A stretch of DNA of 64,000 nucleotides from positions 21,973 through 85,972 of the forward strand of contig NZ_CAXREX010000324.1 of NCBI RefSeq assembly GCF_964229645.1, written 5' to 3'. This document shows positions 8,179 to 16,630 of the stretch, one piece after another. The notes beneath the pieces are model-generated. The model had not been told where the DNA came from. It saw nothing but the letters and a program-made list of their open reading frames with translations, and did no database searches. Made by a program: the position numbers and the translations under genes. Within the stretch, counting starts at the first letter, position 1, and every line of letters begins with the position of its first letter. Origin of the DNA: Nioella sp964229645. Its GTDB lineage: Bacteria; Pseudomonadota; Alphaproteobacteria; Rhodobacterales; Rhodobacteraceae.

Positions 8179-9867
8179 ATGGCAACGGCGCGTCAGGCCG
8201 ATTTCGTGATCATCGGCTCTGGATCGGCAGGCTCGGCCATGGCCTCTCGCCTATCCGAGGATGGCAAGCACAGCGTGCTGGTTCTGGAGTTCGGCGGGTC
8301 CGACAAGGGGCCCTTCATCCAGATGCCCGCCGCGCTCAGCTACCCCATGAACATGGCCATGTATGACTGGGGCTTCAAAACCCGGCCGGAACCCAACCTC
8401 AACAACCGTGAACTCGTCTGCCCGCGCGGCAAGGTGATTGGCGGGTCCTCCTCGATCAACGGCATGGTCTACGTGCGCGGGCATGCGCGCGACTACGACC
8501 ACTGGGACGAAAGCGGCGCGACCGGCTGGTCCTATGCCGACGTGCTGCCCTACTTCCTGCGGATGGAGAACTGGCACGACGGTGGCCATGGCGGCGATCC
8601 GGCCTGGCGCGGCACCAGCGGCCCGCTCCATGTCACGCGCGGCCCCCGCACCAACCCGCTCTTCCAGGCCTTCGTCGAAGCCGGTCGACAGGCAGGCTAC
8701 GAGCTGACCGATGACTATAATGGCGAGAAGCAGGAAGGCTTCGGCCCGATGGAGCAGACCGTCTGGCAGGGTCAACGCTGGTCGGCGGCGAATGCCTATC
8801 TCAAGCCTGCGCTCAAGCGCCCGAACTGTAACCTCATGCGGTGCTATGTGCGCCGGGTGATCATCGAAGACGGCCGCGCCACCGGGGTCGAGATCGACCG
8901 CAATGGCACGATCGAGGTGGTGAAGGCTAACTCCGAAGTGATCGTCGCCGCCTCCGCCATCAACTCGCCCAAGATCCTGATGCTTTCGGGGATCGGCCCC
9001 GCCGCGCATCTGGCAGAGCATGGGATCGAGGTGATCGCCGACCGCCCGGGCGTGGGCCAGAACCTGCAAGACCACCTGGAGCTTTACATCCAGCAGGCCT
9101 GCACCCAGCCCATCACGCTCTACAAGTACTGGAACCTGATCAGCAAGGGCATCATCGGCACCCAGTGGCTGGCGACACATACCGGGCTTGGCGCATCGAA
9201 CCAGTTCGAAAGCGCGGCCTTCCTGCGCTCGCGGCCCGGGGTGGATTACCCCGACATCCAGTATCACTTCCTGCCCATGGCGGTGCGCTACGACGGCACC
9301 GCGCCCGCCGAGGGCCACGGCTTCCAGGCCCATGTCGGCCCCATGCGGTCGAAATCGCGCGGCGCGGTCACGCTGGCCTCCGCCGATCCGAACGACGCCC
9401 CGCATATCTTCTTCAACTACATGTCCGACCCCGATGACTGGACCGATTTCCGCCACTGCATCCGGCTGACGCGAGAGATCTTCGCCCAACCCGCCTTCGA
9501 TCCCTATCGCGGCAAGGAAATCCAGCCCGGCGCCGACGTGCAAAGCGATGACGAGCTCGATGACTTCATCCGCGAACATGCCGAAAGCGCCTACCATCCC
9601 TGCGGCACCTGCAAGATGGGCGCGAAAGACGATCCCATGTCCGTGGTCGATCCCGAATGCCGCGTGATCGGAGTCGAGGCCCTGCGCGTCGCCGACAGCT
9701 CGATCTTCCCGCGCATCACCAACGGCAATCTCAACGGCCCCTCGATCATGACCGGTGAAAAGGCCTCCGATCACATCCTCGGCAAGGGCATGCTGCCCCG
9801 GTCCAACAAGGCGCCCTGGATCCACCCCGACTGGCAAAGCAGCGTCAAGGCCACCAAAAGGGGCTGA
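8179..9867 (+). CDS. GMC-family choline dehydrogenase-like oxidoreductase
   Basis: The 562-residue flavoenzyme has the GMC hallmarks: an N-terminal FAD motif IIGSGSAGSAMASRL, the signature GKVIGGSSSINGMVYVRGH, and the C-terminal catalytic His region ESAYHPCGTCKMG followed by ITNGNLNGPSIM. It is closest to BetA-type choline dehydrogenases, which oxidise choline to betaine aldehyde. No betB or betI lies beside it, so a different alcohol linked to the upstream cluster is equally possible. I prefer the ATG at 8179 (GGGGACA upstream); an in-frame ATG at 8164 has no ribosome site. A family intergenic repeat follows three bases after the stop. Confidence 0.85.
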   Translation: MATARQADFVIIGSGSAGSAMASRLSEDGKHSVLVLEFGGSDKGPFIQMPAALSYPMNMAMYDWGFKTRPEPNLNNRELVCPRGKVIGGSSSINGMVYVRGHARDYDHWDESGATGWSYADVLPYFLRMENWHDGGHGGDPAWRGTSGPLHVTRGPRTNPLFQAFVEAGRQAGYELTDDYNGEKQEGFGPMEQTVWQGQRWSAANAYLKPALKRPNCNLMRCYVRRVIIEDGRATGVEIDRNGTIEVVKANSEVIVAASAINSPKILMLSGIGPAAHLAEHGIEVIADRPGVGQNLQDHLELYIQQACTQPITLYKYWNLISKGIIGTQWLATHTGLGASNQFESAAFLRSRPGVDYPDIQYHFLPMAVRYDGTAPAEGHGFQAHVGPMRSKSRGAVTLASADPNDAPHIFFNYMSDPDDWTDFRHCIRLTREIFAQPAFDPYRGKEIQPGADVQSDDELDDFIREHAESAYHPCGTCKMGAKDDPMSVVDPECRVIGVEALRVADSSIFPRITNGNLNGPSIMTGEKASDHILGKGMLPRSNKAPWIHPDWQSSVKATKRG

Positions 9868-9870
9868 TCC

Positions 9871-10030
9871 CTTCTTCTTGGTCCAAATACTCCCGCCGGA
9901 GGCACCCGCCCTCTCGGCCATCCCCTCGTCATGACGACGCACGTCCCGCGCCATCCTCCGTGGCACCGCGGCCCGAGGAGGTCCCCGCGGATGCGGGGGG
10001 TGACGAGGGCCGCCCCCCGGGCGATCCGGC
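9871..10030. repeat. Composite intergenic repeat (copy A)
   Basis: The region starts CTTCTTCTTGGTCCAAATAC, followed by TCCCGCCGGAGGCACCC (9871-9907), three bases after the GMC stop codon. Further on it has GTGGCACC and a GC-rich block with CGGGGGGTGA, GGGCCGCC and CCCGGG. The same ordered blocks recur at 45737-45900, and a diverged head copy lies at 28021-28049. It carries no plausible gene. Confidence 0.7.
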
Positions 10031-10049
10031 AAAGCCGGGGCGCAATCGC

Positions 10050-11396
10050 TCAGCCGCGCCGAAGCCTGCGCAACAGGGCTTCCGACGCATAGCCATCGGG
10101 CACCAGGCCCTGGGCCGCCTGGTATTCGCGCACGGCCTGGATCGTCAGCGGGCCCACGATGCCGTCGATCCGCTCGGTCGAGAACCCGGCCGCCGTAAGG
10201 CGTTCCTGCAACTCGAAGCGTTCCTCGTTCGTCAGCGCCCGGTCCTGGCGCGGCCAGCCGCCGCGAAAAGCCGGGCCGCCCGCGATCCGGTCGGCCAGGT
10301 GGCCCACCCCGATCACGTAGGCATCGGCAGGGTTATAGCTCTCGATCACGTGGAAGTTCTCGTAGATCACCAGCGCCACGGCCGTATGCCCCGCCGGCAG
10401 CAGGATCGAGGACGGGCCATGTTCGGGCAGCGGGCCACCGCCACGGGCCAGGCGCACGCCCATGGCATTCCAATGGGCGGCATCGTGCTGGATCAGCTCC
10501 CCGCTCTGGGTGAAGTCGAACCCTTCCGGCAGGTCGACCTCCAGCGCCCAGGGCTGGCCGTGTGTCCAGCCGTTTTCCACAAGGTAGCGCGCGGTCGAGG
10601 CCAGCGCATCGGCCGGGTCATCTCCCCAGATGTCGCGCCGGCCGTTGCCATCATGGTCCACCGCATGGGCCAGGAAGCTCGTGGGCATGAACTGGGTGTG
10701 CCCCATGGCCCCGGCCCAGCTTCCGCGCATGTCGCCCGGCACGATATCCCCCGCCTCCAGGATGCGCAGGGCCGCCATCAATTCGGTCTCGAAGAACTCG
10801 GCGCGACGGCCTTCATAGGCCAGGGTTGCCATCGCCTCTATGATCGGGACAGAGCCACGGAAGGTGCCATAGGCGCTTTCCAGACCCCAGATCGCGGCCA
10901 CGATCTCGGCCTCCACACCATGCTCCCGCTCGATCTGTTCCAGCAGCGCACGGTGCTCGCGGAGGGCAGCCTGGCCATTCTCGATCCGCGCGGGCGATGC
11001 CGCGCTGTCGAGATAATCCCACAACGTGCGCGAGAACTCGGACTGGTTTCGGTCCCGCTCGATCACGCGCGCGTTCAGGCGCACCCCCTCGAAGGCACGT
11101 TCCAGCGTGCGCTGGCTGATGCCCTCGGTCCGGGCGCGGGTTGAAAACGCGGCGATCCAGGCCCGAAATCCCGCCTCCGTCACCGGGTCCGACTCTGCCG
11201 CGACGGGCAGGATGACCGATGCCGCCATGCGCATGGTGGGCCGCACCGACGCGGGCACCGCCAGGTCGCTTGGTCCCTCCGGCACCAGGGACACGGCCAG
11301 CGAGGGACGTGGAACGGGGCGCATGGATGTGCCGGTATTGGCCAGGGCCGCATGGGCCGAGGCCAGGATAACGAAAACCGAAAGAAGTACCCGCAT
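10050..11396 (-). CDS. Lytic murein transglycosylase, MltB type, with peptidoglycan-binding domain
   Basis: The 448-residue precursor begins with a signal peptide (MRVLLSVFVILASAHAALA). An MltB-type SLT_2 domain follows, with the catalytic-Glu segment IVAAIWGLESAYGTF and the downstream GAMGHTQFMPTSF motif. A C-terminal PG_binding_1 domain (ERFELQERLTAAGFSTERID) anchors it to the wall. It would cleave the MurNAc-GlcNAc bond non-hydrolytically in the periplasm. I placed the start at 11396 where the signal peptide begins; a methionine five codons upstream is an alternative, and the longer frame to 11534 is unlikely. It ends a minus-strand run starting with dapE. Confidence 0.9.
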   Translation of the reverse strand: MRVLLSVFVILASAHAALANTGTSMRPVPRPSLAVSLVPEGPSDLAVPASVRPTMRMAASVILPVAAESDPVTEAGFRAWIAAFSTRARTEGISQRTLERAFEGVRLNARVIERDRNQSEFSRTLWDYLDSAASPARIENGQAALREHRALLEQIEREHGVEAEIVAAIWGLESAYGTFRGSVPIIEAMATLAYEGRRAEFFETELMAALRILEAGDIVPGDMRGSWAGAMGHTQFMPTSFLAHAVDHDGNGRRDIWGDDPADALASTARYLVENGWTHGQPWALEVDLPEGFDFTQSGELIQHDAAHWNAMGVRLARGGGPLPEHGPSSILLPAGHTAVALVIYENFHVIESYNPADAYVIGVGHLADRIAGGPAFRGGWPRQDRALTNEERFELQERLTAAGFSTERIDGIVGPLTIQAVREYQAAQGLVPDGYASEALLRRLRRG

Positions 11397-11562
11397 GCTC
11401 TTGCCTGACATTCTGTTCTGAGGCCGAATATACGCCCTTCCCCATCGCCAAAGAAGGACCCCGCCCCGCAGGTCGGCGGAGCCTTGCCGGCAGAATGGCG
11501 CCGGATCGGTTAAAGCTTGCTGAAGACTGGCCAACGGGCATCGGGCCCGCGCGGCCTTCCGC

Positions 11563-13818
11563 CTAGCGGCGCTTGCGCAGCACCTTCTTTTTCACCTTGG
11601 CGGCCTTGGCGCGCGCCGTGCCTGCCTTGCGCCGTGGCCCGGCGCCGCGCCCGTGGCGCGCCCCGCGCGGCACCGATTTCCCGTCGATCTCGACCAGTTC
11701 CAGCGTCATGCCCCCGGTCACCGGAACCGCCTCGGCCAGTTTCACAGTCACCCGCTGCCCGATGCCGATGGTCAGCCCGGTATCGGCGCCGATCAGGGTT
11801 TGAGTGTCGGCGTCATAGTGGAAATACTCGCGACCCAGGGCCCGCATGGGCAACAACCCGTCCGCCCCGGTATCGTCGAGCTTCACGAAGGCCCCAAAAC
11901 GGGCAATCCCGCTAATCCGGCCCGTGAAGCTTTCGCCCACACGCTCCGACAGGTAGGCGGCCAGGTAGCGATCGGTCGTATCACGTTCGGCCATCATCGA
12001 GCGGCGCTCGGTTTCCGAAATATGCTTGGCGATGTCGTCGAGCCGTTCGAGCTCCTCGGCCGACAGCCCGTCGCGCCCCCAGCCATGGGCGGTGATCAGC
12101 GCCCGGTGCACGATGAGGTCGGAATACCGTCGGATGGGCGAGGTGAAATGGGCATAGGCCTTCAGGGCCAGCCCGAAATGGCTGAAGTTTTCCGGGCTGT
12201 AATAGGCCTGCGTCATCGACCGCAGGGTCGACATGTTGATCAGCTCGTCGAACTCCGTGCCCTCGGCGGCGGCCAGCAGGCTGTTGAGATGCCGGGTCTG
12301 CAAAACCTGCCCCTTGGCCAGGTTGAAGCCGCTGGCCTGCGCCGTTTCCCGCAGGGCGGCGATCTTATCGGGGTTCGGCTCCTCGTGCACGCGGAAGAGC
12401 TGCGGCGTGCGCAGGCGGATCAGTTCCTCGGCTGCGGCCACGTTGGCCAGCACCATGAATTCCTCGATCAGCTTGTGGGCATCCAGCCGGTCCTTGAAGG
12501 CGACCGAGGTCACCTTCCCCTCGTCCGAGAGGATGATCTGGCGTTCCGGCAGGTCCAGGTCGAGCGGCTGGCGCACGGCGCGCGCGCGTTTCAGGGCGCC
12601 ATAGGCGGCAAAGAGCGGCTTCAGCACCGGGTCAACCAGCGGGGCCACCTTTTCATTTGGCTGGCCGTCGATGCCGTCCTGCACTTCCTGGTAGTTCAGC
12701 GACGCGACCGAGCGCATCAGCCCGCGCACGAAACGATGGCCGATCTTCTGCCCCTCGGCATTGATCACCATGCGCACCGCCATGCAGGCGCGCGGAACGC
12801 CCTCGTGCAGCGAACAGAGGTCGCCCGACAGACGGTCGGGCAGCATTGGCACCACGCGGTCGGGGAAATAGGTGGAGTTCCCGCGCTTGCGCGCCTCGCG
12901 GTCCAGCGCCGATCCGGGTCGCACGTAATGGGCCACATCCGCGATGGCCACCCAGATCACGAAACCGCCGGGGTTCTTGGGGTCATCATCGGCATGGGCC
13001 AGACAGGCGTCGTCGCGGTCGCGCGCATCGACGGGGTCGATGGTGACAAGCGGCATGTCGCGCAGGTCTTCGCGCCCCGACAGGCCGGCAGGCTTCGCCG
13101 CGTCGGCCTCTTCGATGGCCCCATCGGGGAAATCGTCGGGAATACCATGCTGGTGAATCGCGATAAGGGACACTGCCTTGGGCTGGCCGGGGTCGCCAAG
13201 CCGCTGCACCACGCGCGCGCGTTGCAGCCCCATCCGGCTCCTGGGCCCGGCCTGTTCTGCCTCGACGAGTTCACCGTCCCTGGCATCTTCGGTGGCCCCG
13301 GCGGGCACCATCCATTCCTTGTCCGATCCCTTGTCGATGGGCACGATCCGCCCACCCTCGGCCCCCTTGCGGAAGATCCCCAGGATCTTGTGCGGGTTGG
13401 TCCCGATCCGACGGATCAGGCGGGCGACATACTGGTAATCTTCGCCATCGACCTCCTGCATGCGGGCAAGGATACGGTCGCCCTCGCCAAGCGCCGGGTC
13501 GGTGGACTTGGCGCTGAACAGGATGCGCGGCTCGGGCCCTTCGCCCAGCCATTCCAGCGGGCGGCAGAACACATCTCCCAGATCGTCCGGGGGCAGAACC
13601 TGCAGGACGGCAACCGGCGGGAGGCGGTCCGGGTCGCGATAGGTCTTCTTGCGCTTCTCCAGATGGCCCTCGGCCTCCAGCTCCTTCAGCACGCGCTTGA
13701 GGTCGATCCGCGCCGCGCCCTTGATCCCGAAGGCCTTGGCGATGTCGCGTTTCGAGGCATGGCCGGGATTGTCGGAAATCCAGGCAAGGATCTGGTCTTT
13801 GGTGGGGATCTGGCTCAT
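11563..13818 (-). CDS. rnr: Ribonuclease R
   Basis: The 751-residue exoribonuclease shows the RNase R order: an N-terminal winged-helix-like segment, cold-shock OB domains, a central RNB domain (about 240-570) containing the metal-binding motif TIDPVDARDRDDA, an S1 domain near 625-710 and a Lys/Arg-rich tail ending KAAKVKKKVLRKRR. It degrades structured RNA 3' to 5' in the cytoplasm and contributes to rRNA quality control and trans-translation. Length and motifs match the family. It is transcribed with the methyltransferase and glycosyltransferase-like genes upstream; the 52-bp gap to the methyltransferase contains no clear terminator. Confidence 0.93.
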   Translation of the reverse strand: MSQIPTKDQILAWISDNPGHASKRDIAKAFGIKGAARIDLKRVLKELEAEGHLEKRKKTYRDPDRLPPVAVLQVLPPDDLGDVFCRPLEWLGEGPEPRILFSAKSTDPALGEGDRILARMQEVDGEDYQYVARLIRRIGTNPHKILGIFRKGAEGGRIVPIDKGSDKEWMVPAGATEDARDGELVEAEQAGPRSRMGLQRARVVQRLGDPGQPKAVSLIAIHQHGIPDDFPDGAIEEADAAKPAGLSGREDLRDMPLVTIDPVDARDRDDACLAHADDDPKNPGGFVIWVAIADVAHYVRPGSALDREARKRGNSTYFPDRVVPMLPDRLSGDLCSLHEGVPRACMAVRMVINAEGQKIGHRFVRGLMRSVASLNYQEVQDGIDGQPNEKVAPLVDPVLKPLFAAYGALKRARAVRQPLDLDLPERQIILSDEGKVTSVAFKDRLDAHKLIEEFMVLANVAAAEELIRLRTPQLFRVHEEPNPDKIAALRETAQASGFNLAKGQVLQTRHLNSLLAAAEGTEFDELINMSTLRSMTQAYYSPENFSHFGLALKAYAHFTSPIRRYSDLIVHRALITAHGWGRDGLSAEELERLDDIAKHISETERRSMMAERDTTDRYLAAYLSERVGESFTGRISGIARFGAFVKLDDTGADGLLPMRALGREYFHYDADTQTLIGADTGLTIGIGQRVTVKLAEAVPVTGGMTLELVEIDGKSVPRGARHGRGAGPRRKAGTARAKAAKVKKKVLRKRR

Positions 13819-13870
13819 GCCCTCGGCCTAGCACGGGCCGAGGGGCGCGTCATGCGGAAAACAAAGGGGC

Positions 13871-14611
13871 TCAGGCCGCCGACAAGTGCTTGGCAATCCG
13901 TTCCTGAAGGTCGCGCCGCGCCCGTTCGACGAAGGCCTCGGAGTCGTGCGCGATGGGGCCGAGCGCCTTCTTCGCTGGCTTGCGCAGCTTGCCGAAGGCC
14001 AGCCCATAGAGAATGCCCGGCAGGAAGAAGCTGGCGAACTTTGTGCCCTCGTCGCGCAGCAGGGTTTCGATGTTCAGCAACGCATCGAACACGAGGTTGG
14101 AATCGTGGAACAGGATCACGCAATCCTTGGCCATGTATTTGCGCAGGTTCAGGAAATCGCGGAAGGCGGCGGTGTTGGTATGCTCGCCGTCGATCATGCC
14201 CAGAACATGATCCTTCGGCACGTCGAAATCCTTCAGGTCGCTCGCGTCGCAGTCATAGGTGCGCATCTTGGTCAGGCAGTCGATGGGCAAAACAGCGGCC
14301 AGCCCGTCGATCATCCGTTCGGTGGAGTTGCCGTCATAGACCGCATCCCGCCCGCGTTCGTCGCGCAGCACCTCGGGGCGCAGATCGACCGAGGAAATCC
14401 GGGTGCAGGCCGGGTCCGCCAGATGGGGCACGAGGCTGCCGCCCAGGTGCGATCCGATCTCGATATAGCTGTAGTCCCCAACGGCCCCGCGCAGGAAATT
14501 CTGCACCGCCAGAAGCGTTGCCTTATCCTTGACCGTTGTCTGACTCTTGATCTGAAAGACCGAGATATCGCCCGCCTCGATCTTCGCCAGCATCTCGCCC
14601 GTATTGCCCAT
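13871..14611 (-). CDS. Class I SAM-dependent methyltransferase-like protein
   Basis: The 246-residue protein contains YSYIEIGSHLGGS, a glycine-rich motif I, and MIDGEHTNTAAFRDF, the acidic turn found in Methyltransf_24/TylF-like proteins. The substrate is unknown. The ATG at 14611 follows GAGGGCAGGT; the same frame stays open far upstream but there overlaps the glycosyltransferase gene and reads as non-native sequence. It is in a same-strand run with dapE and rnr. A role in surface polysaccharide or small-molecule methylation is only a guess. Confidence 0.65.
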   Translation of the reverse strand: MGNTGEMLAKIEAGDISVFQIKSQTTVKDKATLLAVQNFLRGAVGDYSYIEIGSHLGGSLVPHLADPACTRISSVDLRPEVLRDERGRDAVYDGNSTERMIDGLAAVLPIDCLTKMRTYDCDASDLKDFDVPKDHVLGMIDGEHTNTAAFRDFLNLRKYMAKDCVILFHDSNLVFDALLNIETLLRDEGTKFASFFLPGILYGLAFGKLRKPAKKALGPIAHDSEAFVERARRDLQERIAKHLSAA

Positions 14612-14667
14612 ACCTGCCCTCACGAATGAAAACGGGGTCTTTGCCCCGGCACTGCTCGGGCGGAATC

Positions 14668-15267
14668 CTAGCGGCTTTGATCCGCTCCGGCAACTTTCGC
14701 GCGCAGCAGGTCCTCTTCGGTGTCGATGTCGTCCAGCGTGTCGATCAAGCCGATGCGCCTGCCTCCGAGGGTTGCGACGCTGTCCGCCAGCGCATTTGCC
14801 GTGGACCAGCGCACGTTTTTCAGGAACCCCGGCGGCGCGCGCCGCGCGCTCATCCCGATCAGCCAGTATCCCCCGTCCGGAGCAGGGCCGAATACCGCGT
14901 CCTTCGTCGCGAGCGCCGCGAAGCCCCGGGCCAGGTGGGTGGGGGTGATCCCGGGAATGTCCCCGCCGATGACCAGGACCGGACCGGGCAAGGCCAGAAG
15001 ACGCGCCATGCGCGCCCCCAGGTCGCCTCGACCCTGCGGCAGCCTTGGCAGACCCGCAGGCCAGGCGCGGCTGGCCAGCCCCTCCGGGTCGGGCGACACG
15101 GCCAGCACCAGTTGCCAGCGCGGATCGCGCACGCGCCGCAGCAGACGCGCGGTCTGGTGCCGGAACCACCAGGCTGCTGGCACCGACCCGATCCCGCGCG
15201 CCAGCCGGGTCTTGACCCGCCCCGGGCGCGGTTCCTTCACCATCACGACGACGGTTCGCCGGATCAT
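14668..15267 (-). CDS. TIGR04282 family (DUF2064) glycosyltransferase-like protein
   Basis: The 199-residue protein starts MIRRTVVVMVKEPRPGRVKT, with RLARGIG next. This N-terminus and the later motifs GDLGARMARL, VIGGDIPGI and FGPAPDGGYWLIG are characteristic of the TIGR04282/DUF2064 nucleotide-diphospho-sugar-transferase-like family. The reaction is not well established. Its ATG overlaps the dapE stop by four bases (ATGA), so the two are translationally coupled, although no functional link to lysine synthesis is known to me. Confidence 0.8.
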   Translation of the reverse strand: MIRRTVVVMVKEPRPGRVKTRLARGIGSVPAAWWFRHQTARLLRRVRDPRWQLVLAVSPDPEGLASRAWPAGLPRLPQGRGDLGARMARLLALPGPVLVIGGDIPGITPTHLARGFAALATKDAVFGPAPDGGYWLIGMSARRAPPGFLKNVRWSTANALADSVATLGGRRIGLIDTLDDIDTEEDLLRAKVAGADQSR

Positions 15268-16406
15268 TGGGCGAAGTAATCGCGCAGGATGCGGCCGTAG
15301 ATGCGCTTCAATGCGTGGATGTCCTCGATCCAGACCCGCTCATCGACCTGGTGCATGCGGTGGCCGACCAGGCCGAACTCCACCACCGGGCAGTGCGATT
15401 TCACGAAGCGCGCGTCGGACGTGCCGCCGGTTGTCGACAATTCGGGCACCAGCCCGGTTTCCGCCGTCACCGCCCGGCTCACCAATCCAGACAACTCCCC
15501 CGGCGGAGTCAGGAAGGCCTCGCCCGAGATTTTGACCTTCATCTCGATACGCGTGCCGGTCTCGCCCGCCACCTTGTCGGCCTCGGCCTGCAACCACTCT
15601 GTCAGGCTGGCGCCGGTGTGAAGATCGTTGAAGCGCAGGTTCGCCGTCATGCGGGTTTCTGCCGGAATGACATTGGTGGCCGGGTTGCCCGTGTCGATCG
15701 TGGTGACCGAACAGGTGGAAGGGTCGAAATGATCGGTGCCCTCGTCCAGCACATGGCTCGACAGGCGATGGGCCAGCAGGGCGACGGCAGGCATCGGGTT
15801 GAGCGCCTTGTGCAGATAGGCCGAATGCCCCTGCTTCCCCTTCACCGTGAACCAGGCCGACATGGACCCTCGCCGGCCGATCTTGATCATGTCGCCGATT
15901 TGCTCCGGGCAGGTGGGTTCGCCCACGATGCAGACGCTCATCCGCTCGCCCGCGCTGTCCATCCAGTCCAGAAGCGCTGTGGTGCCATCGACCGCGTCGC
16001 CCTCTTCATCGCCGGTGATGGTCAGGATGATCGCGCCGTCGGGCGGGGCGTCTCTCACCAGATCAATCGCCGCCGCCGCAAAGGCCGCGACGCCCGATTT
16101 CATGTCGGTCGCGCCGCGCCCGTAAAGCCAGCCCTCCGCTTCCTCGGCCCCGAACGGGGGATGGGTCCAGGCGGCTTCGTCGCCGATGGGCACCACGTCC
16201 GTATGCCCGTTGAAGCCGAAGGTCCGGGGGTGGCCCTGCGCGCCCCAGCGCGCGAAAAGGTTCGACACCCCGCCACGATCGACGCGCGTGCAGGCGAAGC
16301 CCGCCTCGCTCAGCACCTTGTCCAACAGCACCAGCGCACCGCCTTCCTCGGGCGTGACCGAGGCACAGCGCACCAGTTCGGCGGTCAGGATCTGCGGGTC
16401 GGTCAT
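15264..16406 (-). CDS. dapE: Succinyl-diaminopimelate desuccinylase
   Basis: This 380-residue M20 metallopeptidase hydrolyses N-succinyl-LL-2,6-diaminopimelate in the succinylase branch of lysine and meso-DAP synthesis. Zinc-site motifs are visible in FGFNGHTDVVPIG and ITGDEEGDAVDGT, and the family's STTGGTSDARF segment is present near the C-terminus. The ATG at 16406 follows GAGGAGACC; the longer frame to 16496 lacks a ribosome site. It heads a minus-strand run. The pathway partner dapD lies about 5.5 kb away on the same strand, separated by the Hint-domain genes and others. Confidence 0.93.
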   Translation of the reverse strand: MTDPQILTAELVRCASVTPEEGGALVLLDKVLSEAGFACTRVDRGGVSNLFARWGAQGHPRTFGFNGHTDVVPIGDEAAWTHPPFGAEEAEGWLYGRGATDMKSGVAAFAAAAIDLVRDAPPDGAIILTITGDEEGDAVDGTTALLDWMDSAGERMSVCIVGEPTCPEQIGDMIKIGRRGSMSAWFTVKGKQGHSAYLHKALNPMPAVALLAHRLSSHVLDEGTDHFDPSTCSVTTIDTGNPATNVIPAETRMTANLRFNDLHTGASLTEWLQAEADKVAGETGTRIEMKVKISGEAFLTPPGELSGLVSRAVTAETGLVPELSTTGGTSDARFVKSHCPVVEFGLVGHRMHQVDERVWIEDIHALKRIYGRILRDYFAQ

Positions 16407-16630
16407 CTTCGGTCTCCTCGCTGGCAGGACAGTTCCGCGATAGCCCTGTGGCAGATCGGACTCAAGTCCCGGCTCTGCTGCGCCACCCCTTAACATGTGG
16501 CAAAAACACGACTATCTTTCGACACAAACAAGAAAAGACGGCAGATCGAGAACAGGCAGATGACTGCGCGGGCAGGGTTCCCACGCGCGCCAAGGTTTCG
16601 GCTCTGCCAGTTGAGCAGGACGTAAACAGT

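Noticed and set aside
9905..10049. Small gene in the GC-rich gap after the GMC gene
   Set aside because: Only short frames without ribosome sites; the sequence matches the composite repeat.
11653..14532. 959-residue plus-strand frame opposite rnr
   Set aside because: Shadow of RNase R and its neighbour; composition is typical of a reverse frame and no motif is seen.
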